Assembly (NCBI RefSeq): GCF_041260155.1
Contig: NC_091932.1
Coordinates: 9,976,804 to 10,040,803 of the forward strand
Direction: 5' to 3'
Origin: Ptychodera flava
Taxonomy: Eukaryota; Hemichordata; Enteropneusta; Ptychoderidae
Length of the DNA: 64,000 bases
The notes under the pieces were generated by a model, which had not been told where the DNA came from, ran no database searches, and was given only the letters and a program-made list of their open reading frames with translations. How positions within the stretch are numbered: position 1 is the first letter of the stretch; the number at the start of each line of letters is the position of its first letter. Of the stretch, positions 46,437 to 58,294 are shown piece by piece. Position numbers and translations under genes: made by a program.

Positions 46437-49400
46437 ATGGCCGACAAGACAGGTAAGTAGTGAAATTTCTTTCGGTTAGAGAAACCGTGCTTCGTCTATC
46501 TATATCACGGAGGTAGCAGCTCTGCTACCTCCATGATCTATATTCAGACGACGAACCTTATGGACAGATACCGGGCAGTCATTTCTTTACAGTACAGTCT
46601 GGTTATACGTGATTGCAAACACTTCGGAAGAAAAAACTTCGTTAAAAAAAACAAAAATCGTTCATTTTCCCGTATGAGAGTCCTTTTTTGTCACATATAA
46701 AGTCGGTTTCAAGGGAAAGGGTGTATAATGTTCTTCAACCTAAACCTGAATGCGACGAACTGACACACCTTATTCAGAACCGAAATTTTCTCATCATTCG
46801 TGTCGTGACGTTCTACGCCGTCCATTATATAGTAAATCATCTTTGGCTGGTTATTCTTTTCAGATTACGAGTACATCGTTGTTGGCGCTGGCCCTGCCGG
46901 TGTACAGATGGCTTACTACATGGAGAAATACAAGATGGATTATCTGGTAGTTGAGAGAGCCGACGGACCTGGTTCTTCTATCGTAAATATCCCCGCCATC
47001 GTAAACTCATTTCCATCAACAAAAAATACAACGTCTTCCCTGAGCCTGAGTTCAACATGCGACACGACTGGAACTCATTGCTATGCGACGAAGAGGACCC
47101 GCTACTGTTCACTGATTACTCAGAGGATCTGTTTCCCAATGCTGGACTTCTCGTCAAGTAAGTACACGAATCCAACCGTTCATATCACGTTTACATCTTG
47201 ATGATTATTTCAATGTGAAATTTCTTTTTATGCGGTGACATTTTTTGTGAGGATTTCTTGATTCGTCATCAAACATTGTCAGTCTGGTGGATTTATACAC
47301 CTGTAGCTAGGCAGCTGTCCCAGTTCTCGCATTAAAATGTCGACAGCACTGTAAGTAATGTCTTTTTTCGCCTTTTTTTAGATACATTGAAGACTTCTGC
47401 AAGAAATACAAAACCAACATCCGTTACAACACCAACATCACCAACGTGCACAGAGACGAAAAGAGCGACGGTCACAAGTCCAGATCTCGGTTTACCTTGA
47501 CCGATGAGAAGGGCAACAAGTTCACGTGTCGTGTTCTCATGATTGGTACTGGTCCCATTCTACCTCATGAACCTAAGATTCAAGGCGTTGAACTCATCGA
47601 TTCCTACCAAGATCATTCCTTGGATCTGGAGGAATACAAGAACAAGAAAGTGTGTATTCTCGGAGGAGGCAACAGCGCTTTTGAGGTATGTACTAGAGCG
47701 CCATTAACGTCTGTTGTTTGTTTTCTTTTGTATTTTATTCATTCGCAATATTGAGTTTTAGTGACTTTTGACTGACTTGTTTCTGTTATCACTTTATCAC
47801 AGGTTGCTGATCATCTAGCTGGGTCTGCTGGTTTAATTCACATGTTCAACAGACATCCCGTCAAGTTCGCCTGGGACACTCACTTCGTAGGTCATCTCCG
47901 AGCTGTCAACAACAATGTCCTCGACATGTATCATCTGAAATCACTTCACGCCCTACGCAAGTGTGAAGCTACCAGAGTGTGGAAGACTGAAGACGGTAAA
48001 TTCAGCATCGAATACGACATGCACCTTCCCAACTGGGATCCACCAGGCACTGGCCGCTTCGTCACCAGTGGATACGACAAAATCATCTCCTGTACTGGCT
48101 GGAAGTTCATCAATATGGGAATGTTCGATGATTCGTGTAAACCAGGTATGTTTTCCGCCCGAAGTTTCTGTGACGTTCCCTTATTTTTTTTAAAATTTTC
48201 ATATACTACTGGAATAGCAAGTGTGGATGTAGTTCTCACCATTTATTTGCCACTTCAATATTTTCAGAAACCCACACAGAAGGCAAATACCCAGTACTGG
48301 ATGAACACTGGCAGTCTACGGTACCTGACTTGTATTTGATCGGTACGCCCATGCAAGGACGGGACAGAAGAGCTGCCTCCGGTTTCATCCATGGCTTCCG
48401 CTACAACGTGCGCTCTCTCACCAATATGCTCCGAAATACCTATGATGGGAAAGAACTCAACAAGGAAGTCTTCAGTCCTATCGACCAGGATGAAATCTGT
48501 AACTGGGTTGTCAGTAAGTAACAGTTTTCTTGTCTGTATCAAGGGCAACAATTTCTTTCTTTATGATTCGACTTACTGTCAAAGTACTGTGTACCTAACA
48601 GGGCTTTTGATGCTCTTTTGTGATCAAGACTTAATTAAATCTTAAGTCATCTACTTTGGTATCGAATGACTGTACTTAAATGGTTTTGCTTGCAGAACAC
48701 GTCAGCGTTGTCTCAGCTCTCTATCAAATGGGTCAAGGTTATCTCTGTGATGTTATGCTCGTTGACAAGGAGGGAGACGCCAAGACCGAGATATCCACCG
48801 CCGGAAAGATAGAATACTTGCGGGAACTTCCACAGGCCTGGGTGAAGAAACAAGATTGGTTCAGGGATGCTAAGCTTGCTATCATTGTCACCATAGAAGA
48901 CACTATCAGCAAGTAAGTAACTCTATGCCAATGAACAATTGCAGAGACTTCGTAACCTAACTCGGTATAGGCCTACAGTTTTAGTACGTGCCTCGAAAAA
49001 GAGACTTAAATTTTTTTATAAACTTTCGTCAAAGAATATTTCAATAATTCTCTTTCCAAATCAAGAATGAATAACGGAGTTATCATGCAAATTTTGGTAC
49101 TAGAGCAACAAATAACCCAAGATTTACTGATAATTGAAATTCAAAATGGCCGCCATCCATGTGTTAACTCTATGGAGAAAAAGAAAATTTTCGAAGTTTC
49201 GAAAAACAAAACCGGCAAAAGAGAGCTTTAAAATGAAACTCACAGGAGGTATATCAGTTAGAGAGAGTTTGAGAGTCCGAAAATATCTCCCCGAGGCGCG
49301 ATCTACCATAAAGTACGTGTAAACAAAACCATAAAGCACAACTTGTTATTATTATCTAAAAAAACGTTCAGCAAAAACGTTCAAAGATCAGTGCTTATAA

Positions 49401-50466
49401 CTTAACGAATGGCATCTTCAAAAAATTCTACATGTTTAAGACATAATAATGTAAACCAAGGAGAAATTTCTGTACACCCATACAGAGAGAAGCCCTATTG
49501 TGCATGATGAATTAGGAAAATATTTCTTCAGTTTCATATTCGATTAGATAATTTTACATCCCTTTTTAAGAAAGAACTACCAGAGCATAATTTCTTCATA
49601 TGACTTTTTTACAGATATCCGAACTTGAGCGCCACAGAATTTTTCACACCTGGTGATGTCAACGTCACCAACAGCAAGTGCTCTCCCTTCCCACAAGCTG
49701 TGTTCAGAGTTTACAAGAACGGTGAAATGGCGGAAGAGCTTTACATCGGTGGCTCGCTGGTTGTACGTGCAGACACTAGAAATTTCGACGGTGATACCAA
49801 CCCTGAGAGATACGTCAACAAAGTGAAGAACCTCTTCCATCGCCATGTAAGTACCATCAATTGCTGCTGATGTGTGCGTGTTCGTCGATTCTTTTTATCG
49901 CTAAAAGTAGGCAAATATCAGCTCTTTCCATGGGACGGAATATTGCTTAATGTAGTAAACTTAATCTTTTTTGGTAATCTACGACTTGATGTTTCTATTA
50001 TCGACTCGTTTTCTGTGCTTTATAACCTTGCAATTCAGAAATCGGTCTGTTGTTATCGTTTTGGCAGTCAACCACAGAATCTTTCTTCGGCACAGAATGT
50101 TTCTTTGGTGAATCAGTCATACGTTGATACAAAAACTAATGGTATATACGAGTATGAAGATATGTCTTCTAGCCACTATCATAAAACTCTACGGAAATAC
50201 GCATTTTATGACCAGTTACATCGGAAACCTTCGCAGATGAAGCTAACGTTTTGTGTTTCTGTATCTTCTTACAGACTGGTATCGGCAAAGATGGTTTCTA
50301 CGAGCAGTTATTCACACCAGACATGTGGCCCAAAGTGTATCGTCCATGGACGCAGGAGGAAATCGCTGAGCAGACAAAGATGGAGATGGATAAATTGAAG
50401 AAAGCATCGCAATACGAATGCAGTATCTCAATCCTCAAACCAACTGTTGACATCAGCGATATGTAA
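46437..50466 (+). CDS. FOXRED2-like: FOXRED2-like FAD/NAD(P)-dependent oxidoreductase, eight coding exons, one single-base frame break
   Basis: Coding exons: 46437-46452, 46864-47157, 47382-47685, 47803-48145, 48268-48513, 48696-48912, 49615-49846, 50275-50466, all with GT-AG borders. The product is about 614 residues with no signal peptide. It has [11 protein letters not shown] at about 10-20 (FAD site), [10 protein letters not shown] at 196-205 (second Rossmann fold), SCTGWKF near 301-307, and [16 protein letters not shown] at 351-366. The C-terminal part ([14 protein letters not shown] to KPTVDISDM) is shared with the minus-strand paralog. The exon lengths add up to 1844, one short of a multiple of three: in the second coding exon one T is missing in GGTTCTTCTATCG (about 46970-46982), between GPGS and [11 protein letters not shown]. 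This is either an assembly slip or an early lesion. Substrate unknown; the fold is that of FMO-like flavoproteins. Confidence 0.9.
46498..46543. mobile_element. Micro-palindrome M15: 30 bp with perfect 8-bp duplication, in an intron
   Basis: ATCTATAT (46498-46505), CACGGAGGTAGCAGC then its near-perfect complement ending CTCCATG (46506-46535), ATCTATAT (46536-46543). It lies in the first coding intron of the FOXRED2-like gene. Confidence 0.85.
48965..49320. mobile_element. Diverged MITE copy in intron of the plus-strand FOXRED2-like gene
   Basis: Shares order and phrases with 61977-62336: TACGTGCCTCGA near the start, CATGCAAATTTTGGTACTAG, AACTCTATGGAGAAAAA, and CCCGAGGCGCGATCTACC at the end. 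Confidence 0.65.
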
Positions 50467-50725
50467 GCAGTAACGCCAATCATCGAGCGACTTCTCAACG
50501 GACTAAGCTTTGTTTTTACTACCAACCTGCAAATTTTTACTTTTCCTATTGGCGGGACGTTTCATTATAAACCTTCTATTTATAAACCTCTACTCCAATT
50601 GTTTGTATCAACGTCACGTCGAATAATTGTGATCGGAATGTTCCGTGCGATCTGCATACAGAGATACCATGGTAGTTTTTTCTACATTCAAACTTATTCA
50701 ATGTACTTATTGATATAGTAGTTTC

Positions 50726-50731
50726 AATAAA
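50726..50731 (+). terminator. Poly(A) signal of the plus-strand FOXRED2-like gene
   Basis: AATAAA about 260 bp past the stop codon at 50466. Confidence 0.65.
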
Positions 50732-50759
50732 TTATTTAAAACATATATAGCGAAATTTT

Positions 50760-53700
50760 TGTTTATTTTCTTATCTTGGTACATTAGGAACACTCTGACA
50801 TGAAAGACCTAACCCCTCTTTTATTATGCAAGACCTAACCCCCCTTTATTCAGTTCGCAGTTTGAGGTATCAATGACAAATTAGACTTTCATAGTTATGA
50901 TCACTATTATCCAGACCCTCTACCTTGCACACTTCTCTCAGCATTATCAAAACAAAAATTGGCTCTCTTCCTGTGTACTACGTATGTACTACAACACATT
51001 GCATTTGGTTTTCGTTTTTCTGCAGTGGGATAATGTTTCCTTTTTGCTTGAAATGGTAGTACAACATATATTGCTAAAATAAACATTGTCTTCCCATTGC
51101 CTATTTAAGTACGCATGCTGTGAAATCAACTACTTCACAGATACTTTCCTAACATTAATTATGTAGCCTGTCATTCCCGGACACCGGAGAGTCCAACTCT
51201 CTGTGTCCCGGTTCTGTGACTCGCCTTCCCCTTTCTCCCAATACGCCTCTTTATGCATCGAAAAGTTTTCTCTGTGTTCCTTGCATAATTGCAGAGCCCG
51301 ATAGCATCTACCGCAACGGGAATTATCAGTTACTATACGCTTTTACACGACATCTTCGGTCAAACACGACTTTCAGAGTCATCACACAGGACCTACCGTA
51401 CGAAACAAGAAATTTAAAGGTTTCCAATTTGTGAAACAAGCTCTATATATACATGCTCTTGATGGCAAAAGTTACGCGGATCGAGTGTTTGAAAGAAATT
51501 GACGTATTATCATTATATCATTTAAATCACCCATCTCGAGGCTTACATGGTGCATGTATCATCGTGACTGCAATTCTCACGAAATATTCCACACTTAAGT
51601 TACAATAACTTCCGTGAAAAACAATTTAATAGACTGAGACACGAGAGTAGTAGTGGAGTGATTCCAAACCAATCATATTAGTTAAAAGCCGCCGTTCTCA
51701 ATCCCAGGATCGCGCATTAGTGGGTACTCCACCCTGTCAACATAGTATCGTTTTCATTGTTTTGCGTCAAACGCCGCTATATTAGTAGATTTACAAACAT
51801 AAATTCACGTCGAACGTTGATGAGCACGTCGGAGAACGTACATTTTGGTATGAGGTGTTTTCACCATACTTGGTGCGTTCGAGTTACAGATTTCACCGAT
51901 TCCGGCAGTGTGTCGCTTGGCGCCGGATGCGGACATTGTCCTCGACCATCTTCCCCCCATACTCTCTATGCCTCGATCCACAAAATTACAAGTCAATATA
52001 CTGGTATGTAAAAAACACAATCTGCATCGTTCGAATCTCTCAAATTCTTAGAAGTAATGTTTTATTAAATTTGGAAACATCGGTGTCGAAATAACATAAA
52101 ATGAGTATTTCCTGAAGATTGAACCATGATCCCGACGTACTCAACCAGCGCGCCCAACGTAAAACTTTTATGAGGCCAAGATAGCGGTCAGAAGTCAGAA
52201 AACAAGTCCAGATCATCGTGTATTACATTATTTGCCAATTTGTGTTGCGAGACGTCGTTTGAATTGTAACCAAAAAAGTACAAAAATCATATGCATTTCG
52301 AAAACTCGGACAAGAAATCTCGTTATTTAAAATTTCTCAGACGTAATGAACTTTGATCGATATGCAGCGGAACTGCACGGCATCGCTTATCGATAAGATG
52401 GCACTTGCTCACGAGGCTACGTACACTCGAAGTGACGGCGGAACGAAACAGAGGAAGTCAAATCATCCTTTTTTTAGCTCCATGGTCAAATAAACATTTC
52501 GTTTATTAGTAGACTCACAGAGGTACAAACGACACTCCATGGGAAACTATACACGGATACCGTACCGCTTCACACCTCTGTGCCGGGGTATTGAACATTT
52601 CTTGATTTGTCATTCTGAGTTTAGCATCATTAGTTTGGCAATGACAACGCGTCTATCTGACTCTGACTCTGTCGGAAGTATTGGGATATCCTTGACCGGA
52701 CACACGCTTGGCGTGATGAGCGATTTTTGGCCCGAAAACAGCATCTGATGCAGGCCGATGACGTACTCGTCAAAAGAAGAAAATTGATATGCCATTTTGC
52801 GTGACTTTTGTTGTCCGATCGTTATATCCAAATTTGCCCGGCGTACCATACACATTTGCCATCGTTGGGTGTACGGTAGAAGCCACAAAACCAAACCAAA
52901 CGGCCCTTTTCAGGGCCATCAAACTTTCCAGTAAGAGAGAACCCGATAATACATTTTCTTTTTCACGGCACGTCTTGTGGAGGGACCGTGTCCACGGTTA
53001 CTAAGATGTAATCGACTTGAATGTAGTCTGATCACGTTTTTATCCCCAGAAATGCGGCGGGTAGGTACAAAAGTTGGAGAACTGTGAAGAAACTATTGCG
53101 CACGTCTTTCGACACTGGAAATCTTGACACATATTTTATTTATTTCAGTCACCATTAGCAGATAAGGCGAATGCTAATCGACATTAGGTACACATCCAGC
53201 TGACTCGTGTCTTACTTTGCACAAGGTTTGATTGACAGTGATATTCAAATCCCTATCGGCGTCCCCTGAGTTGACGTTCTCACTGGCCACGCACAATTAC
53301 TCACTAAAATTGTTCGAAAACTTATCGGTTTAGAAAATATGGAGTCGTTTATGTATTGATCAGGTATTTACCCTGCTGTAGAGCATTCCCATTTCATAAA
53401 TTTTCATAAAAAAACACGCAAAAAAAAGCAATCTGTGGAGCTCTCAGGTCAAGCTACTCGCACGGCGTCTCTTTGCATAATGAGCGTCCTCTCATGTAAT
53501 CCGGTATTTATAACCAATGGGCGTAGCACGTCCCCTAGAGGCTCCATGGTTATAGTAATTATATTGCAGGTATAAAATACAATGCATGCAACGTAAGATG
53601 TGAATAATTCACATTCACACATTTCACATTCGTATCACAGCGTAAATCCAAAAAAGGAAGGGTGCGCATTGAAGATTACACTGACCCACAAGTCACTTTC

Positions 53701-54400
53701 TCAGACTAACGCAGTGGTTATTGACTGGCTAATGTGAACCATTGCGTTTGCCCCCGATATCTATATGCCCTTGAGTGTATTTTGCTTCATCTCACCATTA
53801 ACGATACAGTTTACTGAAAATAATGCTTTAAAGTTTAATACTGTTTTCAAATTTAATGCCTCTTACCTGGAGCATGTGTGATTGAACTTGAGTTCCGCCA
53901 GCTATTGTAACCCGCCGTGTATAAATATCAGGCTCGTTTTTTAAGCCGTTCAGTACCAACAGGCAGCACGCCCCCAGCGACTAACAATCTTGCTAGTATT
54001 TTTCCAATAAATAATATACCCTAGTTTTTCTTTAGGGTGTATAAATAAATACGATAAACAAGACTTAAATATATGTTAATTTCCTTGGTGTTATCATATT
54101 GTATCCACGGTATTACTACGAATCAAAATGATATTTGGATCATAACAGGACCTTGCTTTTCTGAATAGAGAATGGGCGAAAAGTCGAAATCATTGACTGT
54201 AAATTGAATAATACAATATAATTATTCTAAATGGTTTCAAACGAAGTCACAATTTACGCTTAAATTTTACAATCAGGTGTTATACCACACGCAACACGAC
54301 AGGTAAAAGGTAGAGAGAGGTCATGTTCACCCTGTTACCGAGACCAGACATTTTAACGATCAGGTGCTCAACATCATCGCCTTGCTCAAGCTGCAATATT
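50760..54400. other. No recognisable gene; hairpins only
   Basis: 51176-51211 is a 36-bp hairpin (CCCGGACACCGGAGAG arm). 52895-52924 is listed separately. Open frames such as 52610-52894 (minus) show no family signature. Confidence 0.45.
52895..52924 (+). other. Stem-loop matching the histone mRNA 3'-end consensus
   Basis: GGCCCTTTTCAGGGCC (52902-52917) fits the replication-dependent histone stem-loop (GGYYYTTYTNARRRCC) with a typical C/A-rich 5' flank. A purine-rich TAAGAGAGAA follows about 17 bp later, where a histone downstream element would sit. No histone coding sequence is seen upstream. The flanks ACCAAAC / ATCAAAC are also 6-of-7 direct repeats, so it might be one more micro-palindrome. 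Confidence 0.4.
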
Positions 54401-54408
54401 TCCCCATA

Positions 54409-54531
54409 GGAGGACTCCTAGACTGAAAGATCCGTCGCTCGAGGACGCTCCCTCCTACGCTCCCCTCCTGTACGGGGAGGGGGGCGTAGAGAGCGCCCTC
54501 GAACGACAGATCTTCCAGTTTGGAGGACTCC
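54409..54531. mobile_element. Hairpin element of 103 bp with 10-bp direct repeats (TAGACT family)
   Basis: GGAGGACTCC (54409-54418), an element 54419-54521 starting TAGACTGAAAGATCCGTCGC and ending in the near-complement, and GGAGGACTCC (54522-54531). A relative of 29689-29783. Confidence 0.85.
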
Positions 54532-55248
54532 TTGAAGTGGATGGCTGAACCAAGACTCCCTGTATAGAGACAAGGAAATTGGCCGAACTCGGGAAAATTC
54601 CAAAGATAAGACTGAAGTCCTACAATTGTCTATCATTTGTCTAGGCATACACTGTCCCTTGGAAATGAGTACTTGTTCGCAGTACAGTTGCAGCACTGCA
54701 ACTGAAAACGCGCTTAGTGTTCCAGACGTTTGCGTTCTGGCTCTTCCCGAATTACAACAGTCATCGATCTTAGTCGATCTTAAACTTTGGAATCTCAGAG
54801 CTATTCAGTTTTGTAGGTAAAATTAATTTCCGCCGTGACCTTCCTCTTAGAGGATGAAGTATAACGGCATACTATTGTTTAGGCTTCAAAAGTAAAATAT
54901 ACAGAATATTATGGAGAGCGTTTCTGTTGGGCGTAGAGTTCACCGTACTCAGTGTAATGAAAGTCAACAGTGTAAAGTGAGACACAACCAAAAGAGAATA
55001 TATCTTCACTCTTTATTCACGTGTTATTTTGCGAGATGACTGAGATGTACAGGTTGCATCATATCATTTTCAAAATTTTCAATGCACACCCCCCCACAAG
55101 AAAATCTACATAATGAAAACTCATTCCTGTTAGGTTGCGTATGATTGGCACTGGCATTGCATTTCCACAAACTTTCGTCTGATGGATGGCGTTTGAAGTC
55201 AAAGTCGGTGAGTTTCGCTTTCCATTGACTAGTCCATGGTCGTGGTCC

Positions 55249-55455
55249 TTAATGAGGCAGGAGTTGGAAGGGTTGATGAATGGAAGTGAAACGTGGACGA
55301 GATATACTAGTTTGTCGGGACAAGAGACGGGGATTGAAGCGACATAGAGCAATCAGGGAAGACACGAGTAAAATTGTGACAATTATCAATGTCATCAATA
55401 CTGTTATAGCTGACGATAAATTTCCATTCACATGTGTGTGATTGAGTGAAGAACT
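55249..55455 (-). CDS. Possible last exon of a single-pass membrane protein
   Basis: The minus-strand frame reads SLNHTHVNGNLSSAITVLMT, a hydrophobic stretch (ITVLMTLIIVTILLVSSLIA), then a basic tail RFNPRLLSRQ to HQPFQLLPH and a stop at 55249. This looks like an extracellular stub with NHT and NLS glycosylation sites, one membrane helix and a short cytosolic tail. The upstream acceptor is weak and no other exon was found, so I do not know the family. Confidence 0.3.
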   Translation of the reverse strand, partial: SSSLNHTHVNGNLSSAITVLMTLIIVTILLVSSLIALCRFNPRLLSRQTSISRPRFTSIHQPFQLLPH

Positions 55456-55776
55456 TCAATATTTACCGGAATACTGCTTGTATGAAAATGTGAATTATTA
55501 TAATCCGAGTGGTTCATCAAACCTTTGGGTGGTGGGCAATGCCACCGTTGTCGTGTATTGGACCCAAGACAACACGGTTTAAATATCTTAAATGTATCGA
55601 AAATTGCAAATTACTATACAGAGTGAACACATATAAGAAATATACTAGCTGAAACTTACAAAAAACATTTAAAAGTCACTCGACTGAATCTTACTTTTGA
55701 TTTGTGATGTACTTTATAACTGTTACCATAGAGTCGAGACTTGACGATCTATGACTTAACATAGACACTACATAGA

Positions 55777-55869
55777 CCCATCCATCCATCCATCCATCCA
55801 TCCATCCATCCATCCATCCATCCATCCATCCATCCATCCATCCATCCATCCATCCATCCATCCATACAT

Positions 55870-55904
<35 letters not shown>

Positions 55905-56017
55905 TACATACATACATACATACATACATACATACATACATACATACATACATACATACATACATACATACATACATACATACATACATACATACATACA
56001 TACATACATACATACAT
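55777..56017. repeat. (TCCA)n followed by (CATA)n microsatellite
   Basis: TCCA units to about 55863, then CATA units with a short CA run. It gives long spurious frames on both strands. Confidence 0.98.
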
Positions 56018-56369
56018 CAGTGTTCGAAATTCGTGGAAAATATCAACCAGTCACCAGGACTGGTAACTTCAAAAAGTTGCCTGTCCTGCCAAAAACTTAC
56101 CAGTCCTGATACTGCGATTACTTTTATGTGCCTAAGTATTTTTGTTATGCGCTGTTGAGTAGGATGAATTTACGGGAAAGAAAACTGTCTTGCCATAAAA
56201 TTTGAATGGGAGCCCGGAGAAAAAATAGCAGACATAGTTTTAAAGAAGACTCCCCACGCTAAAGTCAACCTGTCCGCCGGACTGGTAACTTTTTTATTTT
56301 ACCAGTCCGGCAGAAAAACAACCAGTCTCGGACTGCCGGACAGGTGTTATTTCGAACACTGTCATATAT
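56010..56369. mobile_element. hAT-like MITE of 344 bp inserted in the CATA microsatellite
   Basis: 56018-56361 has ends CAGTGTTCGAAAT and its complement (ATTTCGAACACTG). Flanks ACATACAT and TCATATAT agree at 6 of 8. Inside, 56275-56325 is a hairpin with CCGGACTGGTAA / TTACCAGTCCGG arms. The CAGTG terminus and 8-bp duplication fit hAT elements. Confidence 0.8.
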
Positions 56370-56531
56370 ACATACATACATACATACATACATACATACA
56401 TACATACATACATACACACAACATATATACATACACATACATACATACATACATACATACATACATACATACATACATACATACATACATACATACATAC
56501 ATACATACATACATACATACATACATACATA
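56366..56531. repeat. (CATA)n microsatellite, second part
   Basis: Continuation of the CATA tract after the MITE, interrupted near 56415-56440. Confidence 0.97.
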
Positions 56532-56664
56532 CTTAGCTTGAAAAGATCCTTCGATAGAAAGATATATTTAGATGAACTAGATAGATCACTCGATCAGCTT
56601 ATTTAAAGATCAATCAATTGTTACATAGATTCAATGGTTCCATGTTGGAACCATTCCATGTCGC

Positions 56665-57015
56665 GGTAACATGCTCTGGAAGTTTGCCCGCGCGCTCTAA
56701 CGTTTAGGAAAGGATGGAAAATCTACTTGCAACTTCACCGCCGCGACGGTCCCCGCCACAAAAAGACGCAACATTTGTCAATATTTTTCATAGGTTCGAC
56801 ATTGCCACCTAGCGCTGGCGGTCAACGTAGCCTGGCTTCACCATCGAGTTTTCAGGGTCGGATTTTATATGATTTCCATTGCAATTATCCCGGCAACATG
56901 CTCTCAAAGTTTGGCCGTGCTAACGTGTCGCAAAAATGAAAAAATCTACTTGAAACTTCACAACCGCGCCGGTCCCCGCCACAAAAAGACGCAACATTTA
57001 TCAATGTTTTTCTGA
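56665..57015 (+). repeat. Tandem duplication of about 220 bp
   Basis: 56665-56790 and 56890-57015 share GGTAACATGCTCT/GGCAACATGCTCT, AATCTACTTG, AACTTCAC and GGTCCCCGCCACAAAAAGAC in the same order. Confidence 0.85.
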
Positions 57016-57019
57016 ACAT

Positions 57020-58290
57020 GCACACCCGACCAAATCACCGAATCTGGGACGCGGTCAAAGGTGGGGCATGCATTGCCTAAGGCGATGGCAGAACATTTGG
57101 GCGCTGAAAAGCACACGATGAGCTAATCTACGTCTATTCTACATCGTTCCGGTAAGCAATTTAAGACATTCAAGGATTCAGTACCAGTCCGACATGCCTC
57201 AATGCCGCGCGGATGACGGGTTGAGCAGCTCTGACCTTGACCTTCGACTTTACCGACTCGCAATTGTATTACACAATCCAGGTTCTATGACAATGTGAGA
57301 GGTGAATATTTTTATTTTTATAATTCTCTAAAACATTTCTCCTGACATACTTTTTGAATAATTTGTGACGTTATTAAACTTCGTGGGCCTTCCTCTTGCA
57401 TTTCCAAGATCATGTACTGTCAGTGCTTTAGCAGTCTGGTTTCTATATACATGAGAGATGCACACGAGTTGTGACAGTACTGTATGATCTAATGCACATC
57501 TGTCAGCTAGGTCAACACGGGGACATACGGTGATAATCCCACACATTATTCTCGGGGAACAGCAATGGGTATTCATGTGATTCCTTCAGTGACTGACGAC
57601 GATTTATCAATTAGGTGAATATTTTTCCCGTGAAGAGTATTTTTTTTCATTGTAAGTTTGACGAAATTTAAGTAGTACTCTCGATCTACAAGACTTCAAG
57701 TTCAAGCTTGTAAGCTATTCATCCCCTGTGGCTGGGTTGCATGATAGCAAGTTGTTATCTAATTATATTCAGCAACATCTGCATAGAGGCCATTTAGATA
57801 AATCACTATTTGATGAGATCACACAGTCTTGTCAGAGAGAAAGAGCTAGGTTTCATTCAGTGGACAAGCCGGGCCCTTTATATGCACCATGATATCAGAG
57901 CGGAATATTATCTGATTGTTTGTACATGGATTGTATAGCGGAACATCAAAACTGACACAGGCTGCTAGACTGGAAACGAACTTTTGTTTTCTTACCACCA
58001 GAAAGCTCCCTTGACCCAAGATGACATTGGTTGGCCATGAAAGGTCAGTATGATTTGTCATGCCATTCGGGGGAGCAGATGTTGCAGCAGGCAGTAAGGT
58101 GGAGGACAAACGTTTGTCATATGGCAATGCTTAGTGTTATGATTCTGTTATTCCAACTCGGTATATATCTCGTTTCAATCACAAACTCCCAGTCTTAAGA
58201 TTGCTGCTAAATATTATTTTGAACCCATTTTTGACCACAAAAAGTGAGTCTTCAGTCTTTTCAAAGTTTTCAGTAATGATAATATCTCTC
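57020..58290. other. No recognisable gene; likely upstream introns of the LRAT-type gene
   Basis: Only short frames. A first exon for the gene at 58295 may lie here or further left; I cannot place it. Confidence 0.4.
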
Positions 58291-58294
58291 ACAG

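Noticed and set aside
52610-52894. Minus-strand 94-codon frame as a gene
   Set aside because: It has no splice or start context and no recognisable family. It ends near the histone-type stem-loop but on the opposite strand.
55691-56541. Long MYVCMYVC and IHTYIHTY frames
   Set aside because: They are translations of CATA and TCCA microsatellites.
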